Position numbers and translations under genes: made by a program. Of a DNA stretch of 62,611 nucleotides, positions 49,342 to 58,815 are shown piece after piece. The stretch comes from Candidatus Galloscillospira stercoripullorum (GTDB taxonomy: Bacteria; Bacillota; Clostridia; Oscillospirales; Oscillospiraceae). Location: assembly GCA_018715695.1 (NCBI GenBank), contig DVLB01000089.1:1-62611 (forward strand), written 5' to 3'. Numbering within the stretch: position 1 is the first letter of the stretch; every line of letters starts with the position of its first letter. The notes beneath the pieces were generated by a model. That model made no database searches. It was not told the origin of the DNA and worked only from the letters and a program-made list of their open reading frames with translations.

Positions 49342-50032
49342 TGGTATACCCCACCCCCCACACAGTTTTGATAAACTTCGGCTTGCGGCTGTTCTCGTGC
49401 ATCTTCTCCCTCAGACGGGCAATATGGCTCATGACAGTATTGTTGCTGTCCATATATTTTTCGCCCCAAGCGGCCTCAAAAAGCTCCTCGCTGGACACCA
49501 CATGGCCCTGCCGGCTGCACAGGTACCAGAGGATAGAAAATTCCAAAGGCGTCAGGGAGAGTTCTTCCCCAAAGAGAAAGCATTTGTGCGTTGCCTTGGA
49601 AATCTGCAGTCCCCGGATATCATACTCCCGGGAAGCCTCCTCGCTACCGCCACTGCCCGGGTTATAACGGGTGTAGCGACGCAGCTGGGTTTTGACCCGT
49701 GCCACCAGCTCTAGAGGACTGAAGGGCTTTGTGATGTAGTCGTCCGCCCCCAGGGTGAGGCCGGTGATCTTGTCCATATCCTCTACCTTCGCGGTGAGCA
49801 TTAAGATGGGAAAGAGATGCCTCTCCCGGATCTTCTGGCAGAGCGTAAATCCGTCCATATCCGGAAGCATCACATCCAGAATGGCCAGGTCCAGCCGCTC
49901 ATGCTCCACGCATTCCAGCGCCTGTGTAGCATTATAAAATTTGTGGACTGTGTACCCTTCGTTTTGCAAGTAGACGTCGATCAAGTCGGCAATGGCCGCC
50001 TCGTCGTCCACAATCATGATCTCTGCGCCCAT
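49334..50032 (-). CDS. vanR: Response regulator, OmpR/VanR family
   Basis: IMIVDDEAAIADLI, LAILDVMLPDMDGFTLC, C-terminal winged helix (LTPLEFSILWYLCSRQGHVVSSEELFEAAWGEKYMDSNNTVMSHIARLREKM). Confidence 0.92.
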   Translation of the reverse strand: MGAEIMIVDDEAAIADLIDVYLQNEGYTVHKFYNATQALECVEHERLDLAILDVMLPDMDGFTLCQKIRERHLFPILMLTAKVEDMDKITGLTLGADDYITKPFSPLELVARVKTQLRRYTRYNPGSGGSEEASREYDIRGLQISKATHKCFLFGEELSLTPLEFSILWYLCSRQGHVVSSEELFEAAWGEKYMDSNNTVMSHIARLREKMHENSRKPKFIKTVWGVGYTIE

Positions 50033-50251
50033 CTTAAAGTCCCCGCCCATCCATTGGCCTGACAGTTCGACCCACAAGCCGTTCTATCGCCTCACTATAT
50101 CACAAACGTCACGATATTTCCACTTATAACAAGCACGAGGAACAATGTCAGCAGACTTATTATTCCGCTCATGGTATTGCGTCTTGCCGACAGGAGGTGA
50201 GACAGAGGAGTATTCGCCTGACGAATAACCGTTATCTGGCGACGAAATTCA

Positions 50252-50293
50252 AAGGGCCCGTCGCAGAATGAAAAAATTCTTCGACGGGCCCTT
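50252..50293 (-). terminator. Hairpin terminator directly 3' of the tRNA-Leu fragment
   Basis: AAGGGCCCGTCG(50252-50263)/CGACGGGCCCTT(50282-50293) with inner AGAAT/ATTCT. Confidence 0.75.
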
Positions 50294-50346
50294 GGTGCGG
50301 GCATGGGGACTCGAACCCCAACGCATCACTGCACGAGAACCTAAAG
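50293..50346 (-). pseudogene. 3' half of a tRNA-Leu(UAG), probable integration attachment site
   Basis: Minus strand: TTTAGGT (anticodon-loop-like) TCTCG TGCAGTGATGCG (variable arm) TGGGG TTCGAGT CCCCA TGCCCGC A CCA; no matching 5' half upstream. Confidence 0.8.
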
Positions 50347-50477
50347 GTAATGTCACCTTAGTGAAAGATTTTTCTGCTGGCACAACATCATGCATATGTG
50401 CTCAATTTCACTGGGTACTACGCCTGCGAAACAAAGGAAATAGCTACAAGAGATTACGGCCTGACTTACGGCTATTA

Positions 50478-53400
50478 TTACAAGCTGTCTAAAATCGTTT
50501 TTAATGCATAGGGTTTAGCATATTTCAAATGCGCATCACTCACAAAAATGGTGTTTTCTTCTAATGGCTTTGTCCACATAGCCGGATATACTACTACTTT
50601 CTTTTTGCTATAGCGCCCCTCTGCCCAAACTGATTCGTGATTAACATCGATATGTGTGCCGGAAATCTGGAGAATTTGTTCCAAGGATTTCAAAAGATAC
50701 TGCTGTTTTTCGTATGGGATTGCAGATACTCTTGCCCCTGTTTCTCCCCAGTTCAATAAATCAAGTGCAGCCTTACGATCGAGAACGCTGTGGATGTATT
50801 GATTTCGATAGTGCTTTAGACACCTGTGGCAAGCACTGTCACAGGTACAGCTTTCGAGAAGTTCTCGAGTTTTGGTAAGTAGCTGTCGAATAGAGGATTC
50901 AATGCTAACAGCATAACCTGCACCACTTGAAAGGCTATCATACAAGTAGATATCAACGAAATCTCCATTGCGATTTTGTCGAACACGAAAACCAGTCACA
51001 AGCTCTGTAAATTCAATGTCCAATTCCTGACATGCTGCCAAGCGCAGGCCTTCCGCAAGAGACTGTCCAGCACGGTTAAGCCAAGAATTCCTGGTGGGAT
51101 TAATATCGATCTGCTGTCGATCCAAAGCAAATTCCAGAACAAGCATATCTGTAACAAAGTCATATCCAAGATTCACATTGATTGTATCGCTATGCTTGCA
51201 ACGTGTTTTGATGAATTTGGATCTATACGGACGCAAAACATCCTTAAGAACCGCGGGGTCATCTCCGGGCATTGCAGCACCGCAGTCGCAGCAGATTGTG
51301 AATCCCTTACCACTAACACCATTGTTAAGCATGATGATTCGCTGATTGGGACGAACAGCCATTCGGATGTTGGCACATCCATTAACCGCCGTAACATCAT
51401 CTGCATCGGGTAGTGTGGAATATAGAGGTTGCTGAGTTGCTGAGTATTCTTCATTCAATTGTGCCGTTTCAATGGATGTGGCATTTCGTGGTGCGAATCC
51501 CCATGGGCGTAGCATTGGCAACATATTTGTCAATGCTTTATTGCCGCAGAAAGGACAAGTATAAGGGTTATCCTCTTCTAAGCCAAACCAACCACACTGA
51601 CTGCAGGTACGAATGCTTTTTCGGTAGCTTGCATCCTGAATAAATGCTTTGGCTGGAGATGCAGCAGTTCTTTCGCTCCGCTCTCCTCCGGGATAATACA
51701 AACCACCAATCTGGTAGGTCGTCTTATCAACAACAATCGCTCTGCCAGGCGCATATTCACCAATTGCAACATCCAACCCTCGTTCAACCTGATATTTTAC
51801 CTTCCCACTGACATCGGAAATATATGTGCTAACAACATTTTTGGGGAAAGAATAGGTAGGTATAACACCCTCTTCATAAAGCGCATCCAAAAGCGATTTT
51901 TTCCCAGAATCACTGCTATCATCTGTTTCAAACAATTCAGGATGATCATCTCGTTTTTGCTTCAGCGCCGACAGAGATTTTTCAAGTTCATCTTTGTAGC
52001 TACCTAATGCACCTTTGGATCCAACGGGCACAAGAATATCATCTTTGCTAATTTCAAAGATTGCCAAAAAGCTGCTGAAAGGCTGTAGGTGTTCATCCAG
52101 AAATTCAATGGCGGGAATAGCATCCAAACTGTTAGATTTCTCTCTCAGATAGGTTTGAAGTGCAACCATACCAAGATGTCGCTGGGTGATTTTCTCGCTG
52201 CTGATATCAATCCACGGTTTTCTGGGATCGCCTCTGAACATAGGTACTGGGTTGGAAAAGTACAGTGAATCATGTGGTCCATCTTCGCAAAAAGTAACAA
52301 TGGTAGACAGACTTGAGCCGCGACGGCCTGCACGACCAGCACGCTGCTGATAATTCTCACGCATAGGAGGAATATTCCGCAAACCGACAGCAACCAACGA
52401 TCCGATATCGATACCTACTTCCATTGTAGTCGTGCTGCTTAGAATATCGACAGGCGCTTCGCCGTTCTGCAAAAAATCCTGAAACCGTAGCTCATACTGC
52501 TCTGTTCTGGACCAGAGTTCATCCCGCTGATCTTTATGGGAAAGTTGTGCAGTATGTTCTTCGGTATCAATTACACGAATGGTGTCACCTTGAAGCGCAT
52601 CCTCAATGGGCTTACGCCAAAAATCCAATGCATCCATTTCTTCCGTTGTCATGGGATGAATCTTTTCACACTGACAACTTGGGCATTTCCCTTTCAGTAA
52701 ATACGGCGTGAGCTCTGAACAGCGTTCACAACGGAACCACGTGTGTTCTAAATCAAAGCGCGGTTTTATACGAGAAAGGTCAATATAATACTTTCCGTTG
52801 GAAGACGAACCTTCATCCATAAATGTTTCCCGCAAAATTTGGCTCCACTTTGCAGCAACAGAATCATTATCGCTCCATCCCATTATTTCGCGGATATCGG
52901 TAGAAAACTTTTTGTTCTTATCAATGCCATATCCCACATAGTTTGGACGCACTTTTTCACGAATCACATCCGGGATGGTATGTCCAAGGATCACCGAAGT
53001 GTCACAAGTTGAAAGAATCCATGCGTTAAAGAATTCCATGAATTCTTCCTCACTTACTTCGACCCCTGCTTCCTCTAACGCATCAAGTGCATCCCATTTT
53101 GCAGCATCCGTAGGCTCTATCCAACTGAGGGCTGAATCAACCAGCGTATTATATCCCCCACAATAAAAACGAATGAGCTGTTCCTTCATTTGGGTAGGCG
53201 CATTATCAATGGTGAAGCGAGGAGTGTACTGTTGCCCACGTTTCTTTGCACGTGTGTAATTCTTCAGTGCCTGTGTTCCATGCTCAATTAACCGTTCTCG
53301 TTGTTTTTCTGTCTCGCTATCATGGAAAATTTGAACATGATGCTCCACAGCTACCATTGCAAAGTAGTCATAGAAATAGTTCATGGACTGCTCTGCAACT

Positions 53401-55745
53401 TCGTGTTCCATTCGATCAATGGCAAGCACCGCAAGCTGTCGGGCCGCAGTCATATCAGATGCGTCAGACATATCTCTTGCCAGCTTAGCTGCACGTTGGC
53501 GGCTATCTGAGAAAAGCAGAACTTTCCGCCCCTCGTTTGGAAGTCGATCGGGATCGCCTGTTTTCCCTGGAACCGCAGGTTGAGCTTGGAATTGCGCTTT
53601 AATCAGATTGAAGAAGGACTGGTTGCCTCTTGTATTAAAAGAGGTCAGTTGCATCTTAGATAGTTCATGCCGACAATGCGGACAGGTGGAAAATGTCAGG
53701 ATGTCCGGTCGGGCCTTTGCTGTGAAGCCGCTATAATACAGCTTTCTGATGCCCTGCTTTCCATCCAAGGAATCATCAGAAAAGTCGATGAAGCCGCTTT
53801 GAACATCTAAGTAGCAAGGCGAAATTTTATTCTGTCCTTGACGTTCCGGCAATCGATAACCTGCAGACGGAATGAAAAGATGTATTTCTTTAACCTCATC
53901 TTCATTTATCATACCAGGTTGATGCCAGAGGTATGTACGTCTTCTGGCTTCAAAATCTTGCTTCAGCACAAAACCTCTGAAGAAAATACTACCGCACCGG
54001 CGATCATTGTATAACTCATAAATTGTGCTTCCGCATTCTTTGCAAGTAAGATTACCATCCGAAAAATAGACCTCACCCAATGTTAATCCGTTTTCCGTGT
54101 GCGAATGAGGACATTCTGGATTAGTACAAGCGTAAACGCCCTTGATTCCACGAAAAAGCATATGCATTCTTGCTGGAAACAAAACACTTCCACTTTCGCT
54201 TCGCGCCAAAGGTGCGATCGAAAGCATAACACTGACAGCGTGCAGGGCATCTTCTAAACTATTATCAGGAAAGATAGACTCCGCTAATTCTTGTAAAGAG
54301 ACTGCTGTTCCGCGGCAAAGTTTGAACATTTGGCAGAATGGTACATAGTCTACCAGATGGTCGTATAGCCATTGGTATGCATCTTCAGAAGAAACGAATG
54401 GAGCAGGACTATTGGCAATACCTGTCCAAAATCCATTGAGTGCCATAAGGCGTTCCGGATCATCGCCCTCAAACGCATCCGGAAGAAATTCTTTAAATTT
54501 ACTGAAGGGAATATGAACTGCACTTCCGCTGCCTATTTCCTCTCGTTCGCCAGTAAGATAACAGAACGGATGCATGTCGTCGGATGCAGTCAATTCATTT
54601 GCAAATGTCCTGACGGCCTTCCGGTCATTCTCGTTATTGTTGGGCATACTTGCGGTAGTCAATATAAATTGAACTCTACTGCGATCAATGCCCAAACGGT
54701 GGAATAAACGCCGTATGAGCAATGATACCTCGCCGCCTGCAGAACCACGATACATATGCGCTTCATCAATGACAAATAGAAGCTTATTATTCGGATCTGC
54801 ATTTAGCCATGCCTGAGTATCTGACCATATTTTATGCTCTCTTGGCCGAAGAAGCATATATTCAAGCATGGAGTAGTTTGTAATCAAAATATCGGGGCAG
54901 AATTGCTGCATTTCAAAACGAGTTACCAGTTCTGCATCCTCATCGTTCGGAATATGTTTTCCGTTATAGAGTTTTTCAAGAAATTCATCAAAATTTTCTT
55001 TGGCCGGTAGTTTTCCGTCCTTAATGAGTTTCTCTAAAAAAGCTTTTTCTTCATCGTTTTCAGGATTGACCATACGGGAATATGTTGCCGCAAGTGAACG
55101 GTCCTCACTACGTCGGGGCTCCTTACCTGCATAAGGAGTTCTGCCGGTATACATGCCGAATTGAGGCCGGCGGGAATTATTTCCACATGCGGTGCGGAAT
55201 ATATTTATAAATCGGTGGTCTGGATCGCCAATCAAACGACGCAAACGACTAATCTGGTCAGAAACCAGGGCGTTCATAGGATACATGATAATCGTTCGGA
55301 CACCACGCATAGCCCAACTATCAGGGTTATTTCTTGCTTCTGAAGCAAGTTTTGCCATCAAGGGCCACATAAAACATTCCGTCTTACCAGAGCCTGTACC
55401 TGTTGACACAAACAGATCCTGACCCTCAAATGCCGCTTCCAAAGCGGAAATTTGGTGACAAAAAGGTGATGGGTATACGCCAAGATTGGCGTCTGATAGC
55501 GCCTTAAAATAGTCTTTCAGCCAATCAGGTAACTTGGGAGATGACTGGATTCCGTTTGTCGTACTTTTGTAAGCAGGTGATGATTCAACATACGGTTTTT
55601 GATAAAGAACACCTTCTTGATTCAGCTTATTTTGTGCAGCGGACAGCAAGATAGGCGACTTCCCAAAATATTGCGACTTTATATAGTTTTCCAGAGCTTC
55701 ACGCAGTTGCAAGTGAACTCCGTTTGCACCATTGGACATAATCAT
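50478..55745 (-). CDS. Large DEAD/DEAH-box helicase with multiple zinc ribbons and DUF1998-like C-terminus (DruE/DrmAB-like)
   Basis: STGTGSGKTECFMWPL, VIDEAHMYRGSAGGE, STTTMEVGIDIG, QQRAGRAGRRGSS; CxxC pairs; CTCDSACHRCLKHYRNQYIHSVLDRKAALDLLNW. Confidence 0.9.
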   Translation of the reverse strand: MIMSNGANGVHLQLREALENYIKSQYFGKSPILLSAAQNKLNQEGVLYQKPYVESSPAYKSTTNGIQSSPKLPDWLKDYFKALSDANLGVYPSPFCHQISALEAAFEGQDLFVSTGTGSGKTECFMWPLMAKLASEARNNPDSWAMRGVRTIIMYPMNALVSDQISRLRRLIGDPDHRFINIFRTACGNNSRRPQFGMYTGRTPYAGKEPRRSEDRSLAATYSRMVNPENDEEKAFLEKLIKDGKLPAKENFDEFLEKLYNGKHIPNDEDAELVTRFEMQQFCPDILITNYSMLEYMLLRPREHKIWSDTQAWLNADPNNKLLFVIDEAHMYRGSAGGEVSLLIRRLFHRLGIDRSRVQFILTTASMPNNNENDRKAVRTFANELTASDDMHPFCYLTGEREEIGSGSAVHIPFSKFKEFLPDAFEGDDPERLMALNGFWTGIANSPAPFVSSEDAYQWLYDHLVDYVPFCQMFKLCRGTAVSLQELAESIFPDNSLEDALHAVSVMLSIAPLARSESGSVLFPARMHMLFRGIKGVYACTNPECPHSHTENGLTLGEVYFSDGNLTCKECGSTIYELYNDRRCGSIFFRGFVLKQDFEARRRTYLWHQPGMINEDEVKEIHLFIPSAGYRLPERQGQNKISPCYLDVQSGFIDFSDDSLDGKQGIRKLYYSGFTAKARPDILTFSTCPHCRHELSKMQLTSFNTRGNQSFFNLIKAQFQAQPAVPGKTGDPDRLPNEGRKVLLFSDSRQRAAKLARDMSDASDMTAARQLAVLAIDRMEHEVAEQSMNYFYDYFAMVAVEHHVQIFHDSETEKQRERLIEHGTQALKNYTRAKKRGQQYTPRFTIDNAPTQMKEQLIRFYCGGYNTLVDSALSWIEPTDAAKWDALDALEEAGVEVSEEEFMEFFNAWILSTCDTSVILGHTIPDVIREKVRPNYVGYGIDKNKKFSTDIREIMGWSDNDSVAAKWSQILRETFMDEGSSSNGKYYIDLSRIKPRFDLEHTWFRCERCSELTPYLLKGKCPSCQCEKIHPMTTEEMDALDFWRKPIEDALQGDTIRVIDTEEHTAQLSHKDQRDELWSRTEQYELRFQDFLQNGEAPVDILSSTTTMEVGIDIGSLVAVGLRNIPPMRENYQQRAGRAGRRGSSLSTIVTFCEDGPHDSLYFSNPVPMFRGDPRKPWIDISSEKITQRHLGMVALQTYLREKSNSLDAIPAIEFLDEHLQPFSSFLAIFEISKDDILVPVGSKGALGSYKDELEKSLSALKQKRDDHPELFETDDSSDSGKKSLLDALYEEGVIPTYSFPKNVVSTYISDVSGKVKYQVERGLDVAIGEYAPGRAIVVDKTTYQIGGLYYPGGERSERTAASPAKAFIQDASYRKSIRTCSQCGWFGLEEDNPYTCPFCGNKALTNMLPMLRPWGFAPRNATSIETAQLNEEYSATQQPLYSTLPDADDVTAVNGCANIRMAVRPNQRIIMLNNGVSGKGFTICCDCGAAMPGDDPAVLKDVLRPYRSKFIKTRCKHSDTINVNLGYDFVTDMLVLEFALDRQQIDINPTRNSWLNRAGQSLAEGLRLAACQELDIEFTELVTGFRVRQNRNGDFVDIYLYDSLSSGAGYAVSIESSIRQLLTKTRELLESCTCDSACHRCLKHYRNQYIHSVLDRKAALDLLNWGETGARVSAIPYEKQQYLLKSLEQILQISGTHIDVNHESVWAEGRYSKKKVVVYPAMWTKPLEENTIFVSDAHLKYAKPYALKTILDSL

Positions 55746-56770
55746 TCCTCCACAAAGCAGTAACCCATTGATTCCAACTCATGTTTGAACATAGGATAGA
55801 TTTGCCTTGCCATCATTCTTGTAAAGACTTGGGGCGTTTTTGATGTAAAATCATATCGCACAGGCCAGCTATAGAGTTTGAAGAAGTTTTCTTCCGAAGG
55901 TGGCAGACGATAGCCAAGTTTGATTTCTATCAGACTTCCCTTTGCCTTCGTTTTGATTTCTGGAAGTGTTCCATGTTTTTTTAGAAGTGATATTGCAATC
56001 CTTCTATATTCGCCGTGGTTGCCTGGAACATTCGAAAAATAGTCCCGCATTCTCCATTCTGGAATCGGTGTATTCAGAAATACCCCATTACTGTATCGAT
56101 AAAATACAAAAATTTTATTTGGTTCACCATATCTTGCAAGGGATATATGGTCATTTTTTTCGGGAATCTGTTGCCAATACCCCCATTTAAATGGAGGATC
56201 AAGCCGCAGAAACTCTGAGTTATCTGGCCATTCTATTTGTTCCCATTCGCAATGCGCCAACAGTTCTTCGAGATAGCTTTCAAACGACTGCTTCTGCAAA
56301 CCAAACATTGATGATATTGTCCTGTCGGAAGTTGAAGTTTGAACGGAATAGAAACCCAATCCGCTCATAAATAACTTCAAGTCAGGTGAAATACCTCTGT
56401 GAAGAACAAGATCCCCATTTCCTCCAGTTGCAAGAGCGGTTGGGGATATTTGATAAGCGGAATGATAAAAGAACCCATTTCGCAGATAGATAGAGTACAT
56501 TTCCTCAATCAAATCCGTCTTGTCATGCGGGAGGAGAAATCCAATCTTCGGATAAATGCCTTCATAAGCATCAAAAATCTGGCCAATTCTGCTTTTGAAG
56601 TGCTGAATAGAAACTGAACCTCCATCCTCGGTGTGATCCCAAAGCGAAGCGAGAGCCATTTGCCCAGCAACACTATAAACGACCCGACAAACCCATTTGT
56701 TGTCATCTGACTGCGGAATATTTAATTGCCTTCCAATTGAAACAATTAGGTCGTTTATCATATCGTTCAC
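55742..56770 (-). CDS. Hypothetical protein of putative defence operon (342 aa)
   Basis: ATGA overlaps with both neighbours; no recognised family. Confidence 0.8.
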   Translation of the reverse strand: MNDMINDLIVSIGRQLNIPQSDDNKWVCRVVYSVAGQMALASLWDHTEDGGSVSIQHFKSRIGQIFDAYEGIYPKIGFLLPHDKTDLIEEMYSIYLRNGFFYHSAYQISPTALATGGNGDLVLHRGISPDLKLFMSGLGFYSVQTSTSDRTISSMFGLQKQSFESYLEELLAHCEWEQIEWPDNSEFLRLDPPFKWGYWQQIPEKNDHISLARYGEPNKIFVFYRYSNGVFLNTPIPEWRMRDYFSNVPGNHGEYRRIAISLLKKHGTLPEIKTKAKGSLIEIKLGYRLPPSEENFFKLYSWPVRYDFTSKTPQVFTRMMARQIYPMFKHELESMGYCFVEE

Positions 56771-58815
56771 TCTTCCTCAATATATCTTGCAACTTCAGCT
56801 TTTACCGAACTGGAGATTCCGCTCTCGCCTTCAATAACATCCTTTAAGACATCCAATCTCCCGGTAAGTACGCAGAGAGGAAGCACACCAAAGAGCAGTT
56901 CCAAGTCCTTATCTTTTGCGGGATTCTCCAAAATGCATTTTGCATCGGACAGGACACGAGTTAACTGGCCCAATAGGAGTTTGCTAAGGCCCAAACGCTT
57001 AAATGCAGATATCCGGAGAGACTGTTTTTCCTCAGAAACATATGGTTGGAACTTCTCAGCGCGTTTACTTGGCCATGTCTCGAGAGCAGGTAAACTTCCT
57101 ATAAAACATTCACTCAGGACAGGGAGCATGTAATTATAAAGGCCTTTCGGCTCAATAAGCATATCCTCGACATATGGATGGGTCCAGATTATCTGCTTTT
57201 TGAGTCTTGTAAACTTCTGCGGTAATGCATCCGTCCACCCTTTTCCGAACATATTTTGAACCGACACAATAGAATCGTCAGCCTCGCTGATTCTTTCCAC
57301 TATAGAAAGGTCACATTCATCTCCTAAAGTCAATTGTCCTGCTCCGTTTGCGTACATCGAAACAGACAGCACCTCAGCAATATCCTGTCCCCCAGGGCCT
57401 GCAATCAAAGTTGGCACATTGTTGATATGGGTTGCATACAGAAAAGCAGTGAGCATTGAGCAGAAGTCTGGTTCAATGCCCAACGCACATGACAAATTCT
57501 GATAGATTGCATCATATTCATTGCGCCAGCTTTCTGCGAGTTCAATATCCTCATCAGAATATTGGCCACTGGTACTGCTGTATTGCCATGAGGCAGGGGG
57601 ATTCCCATACGGCAAGGTTGCATTTGACTGAGGCAGAAAAACAGAAATATCAGCAATGAATCCTGCCATATCTTTTTGCGCGTCAGCAATTTTCTGGCGC
57701 ACTGCGACCAGCGTTTCTTTTCCAATCGATTCATATTGCGCTATCTCTGCAAGTAACCGATCAAGTTCACCTTGTTTTGTGGCAATTTCTGCAAGTAGTT
57801 CACTATGCTGCTTTTTTGCAATGGATATTGTTTCTTCCATTTCTGAAACTTCTACCTCAGCTTTGGCAATTTCAGCAGCATGAGAATTATGCCATTCCAC
57901 GGATACGGCTTTTTCGCATAATTCTCTTAATTCATCGTGATTCTTTGCAATTTCAGCCAACACATTAACATCGATATCGCCGACTTTAATCAATGCATCT
58001 GCTCGATTAACAAAATCATCAACTGTCTGTTTTGCTTGGTCCAGAGTACAATTTAGTTTTTGAACAATCGCGTCGTACAAAGATTCTCCGCAAATCTTCT
58101 CAAGAAGAAGTTTGCAATGTTTCCATTCAGCCTTGGTGGCACCAATACACTCCTTAAACAAAGGCCATGTGGTGCGTTCAAGAATGAGCGTGCGAATAAC
58201 CTCGTCTGTATTTCCTATTGAAACATATCCAGAAGGCTCTCCCAGCTGAAGTGTTTTTAGAAATCTTAGGTTACGATCATCCCAATTATAGATATCCCCG
58301 GAGGAAATTGTGTAGTTTGGCAGGGAGTAGACAGTTTCCGAAAGTTTTGCACATCGATCCGAAATGTTGAACTCATTTGCACGACACAGTACGCCTGCGA
58401 ACTGCCCCCATTTAGGTTCATAGCAAAAAAGTGTATCGCAAAAGTAAGCTTGTGTACGAGCAGTTCCATTCTGAAGTTGTTCAACCACTTCGTCTAAAGA
58501 TTTTGCCATAAGAACTACTACACGTACCGGCGAGTAGTCTTTGACATAGTACGACTGGACATAGTCAATTGCTGGGTTATCCCTATTAGGAATTGCTGTC
58601 CACTCCCAAATACCGATCGTTCCAAGCGCAGTAGGCCCATCGTTGCGGTACAGTCTATCTCTGTTTTCAAAATAGTTATCCGTCCGTTCCGACTTGAATG
58701 GTGTATGTAAAATATCATCTTCCACATCTGCTAAACGGTTCAGCCATATACGCCCTTCGTAATCTACTGTAATGTAGCACAGTGATGTGAAGGAAACTTC
58801 ATTGTCAATCATCAT
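56767..58815 (-). CDS. Coiled-coil protein with degenerate ATPase-like C-terminal region (682 aa)
   Basis: Coiled coil KAEVEVSEMEETISIAKKQHSELLAEIATKQGELDRLLAEIAQYES; later LIAGPGGQDIAEVLSVSMYA resembles a Walker A lacking GK[ST]. Confidence 0.8.
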   Translation of the reverse strand: MMIDNEVSFTSLCYITVDYEGRIWLNRLADVEDDILHTPFKSERTDNYFENRDRLYRNDGPTALGTIGIWEWTAIPNRDNPAIDYVQSYYVKDYSPVRVVVLMAKSLDEVVEQLQNGTARTQAYFCDTLFCYEPKWGQFAGVLCRANEFNISDRCAKLSETVYSLPNYTISSGDIYNWDDRNLRFLKTLQLGEPSGYVSIGNTDEVIRTLILERTTWPLFKECIGATKAEWKHCKLLLEKICGESLYDAIVQKLNCTLDQAKQTVDDFVNRADALIKVGDIDVNVLAEIAKNHDELRELCEKAVSVEWHNSHAAEIAKAEVEVSEMEETISIAKKQHSELLAEIATKQGELDRLLAEIAQYESIGKETLVAVRQKIADAQKDMAGFIADISVFLPQSNATLPYGNPPASWQYSSTSGQYSDEDIELAESWRNEYDAIYQNLSCALGIEPDFCSMLTAFLYATHINNVPTLIAGPGGQDIAEVLSVSMYANGAGQLTLGDECDLSIVERISEADDSIVSVQNMFGKGWTDALPQKFTRLKKQIIWTHPYVEDMLIEPKGLYNYMLPVLSECFIGSLPALETWPSKRAEKFQPYVSEEKQSLRISAFKRLGLSKLLLGQLTRVLSDAKCILENPAKDKDLELLFGVLPLCVLTGRLDVLKDVIEGESGISSSVKAEVARYIEEE

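Noticed and set aside
50095-50304. 69-aa ORF between vanR and the tRNA fragment
   Set aside because: Its N-terminal half is translation of the tRNA fragment and terminator hairpin; no independent coding support.
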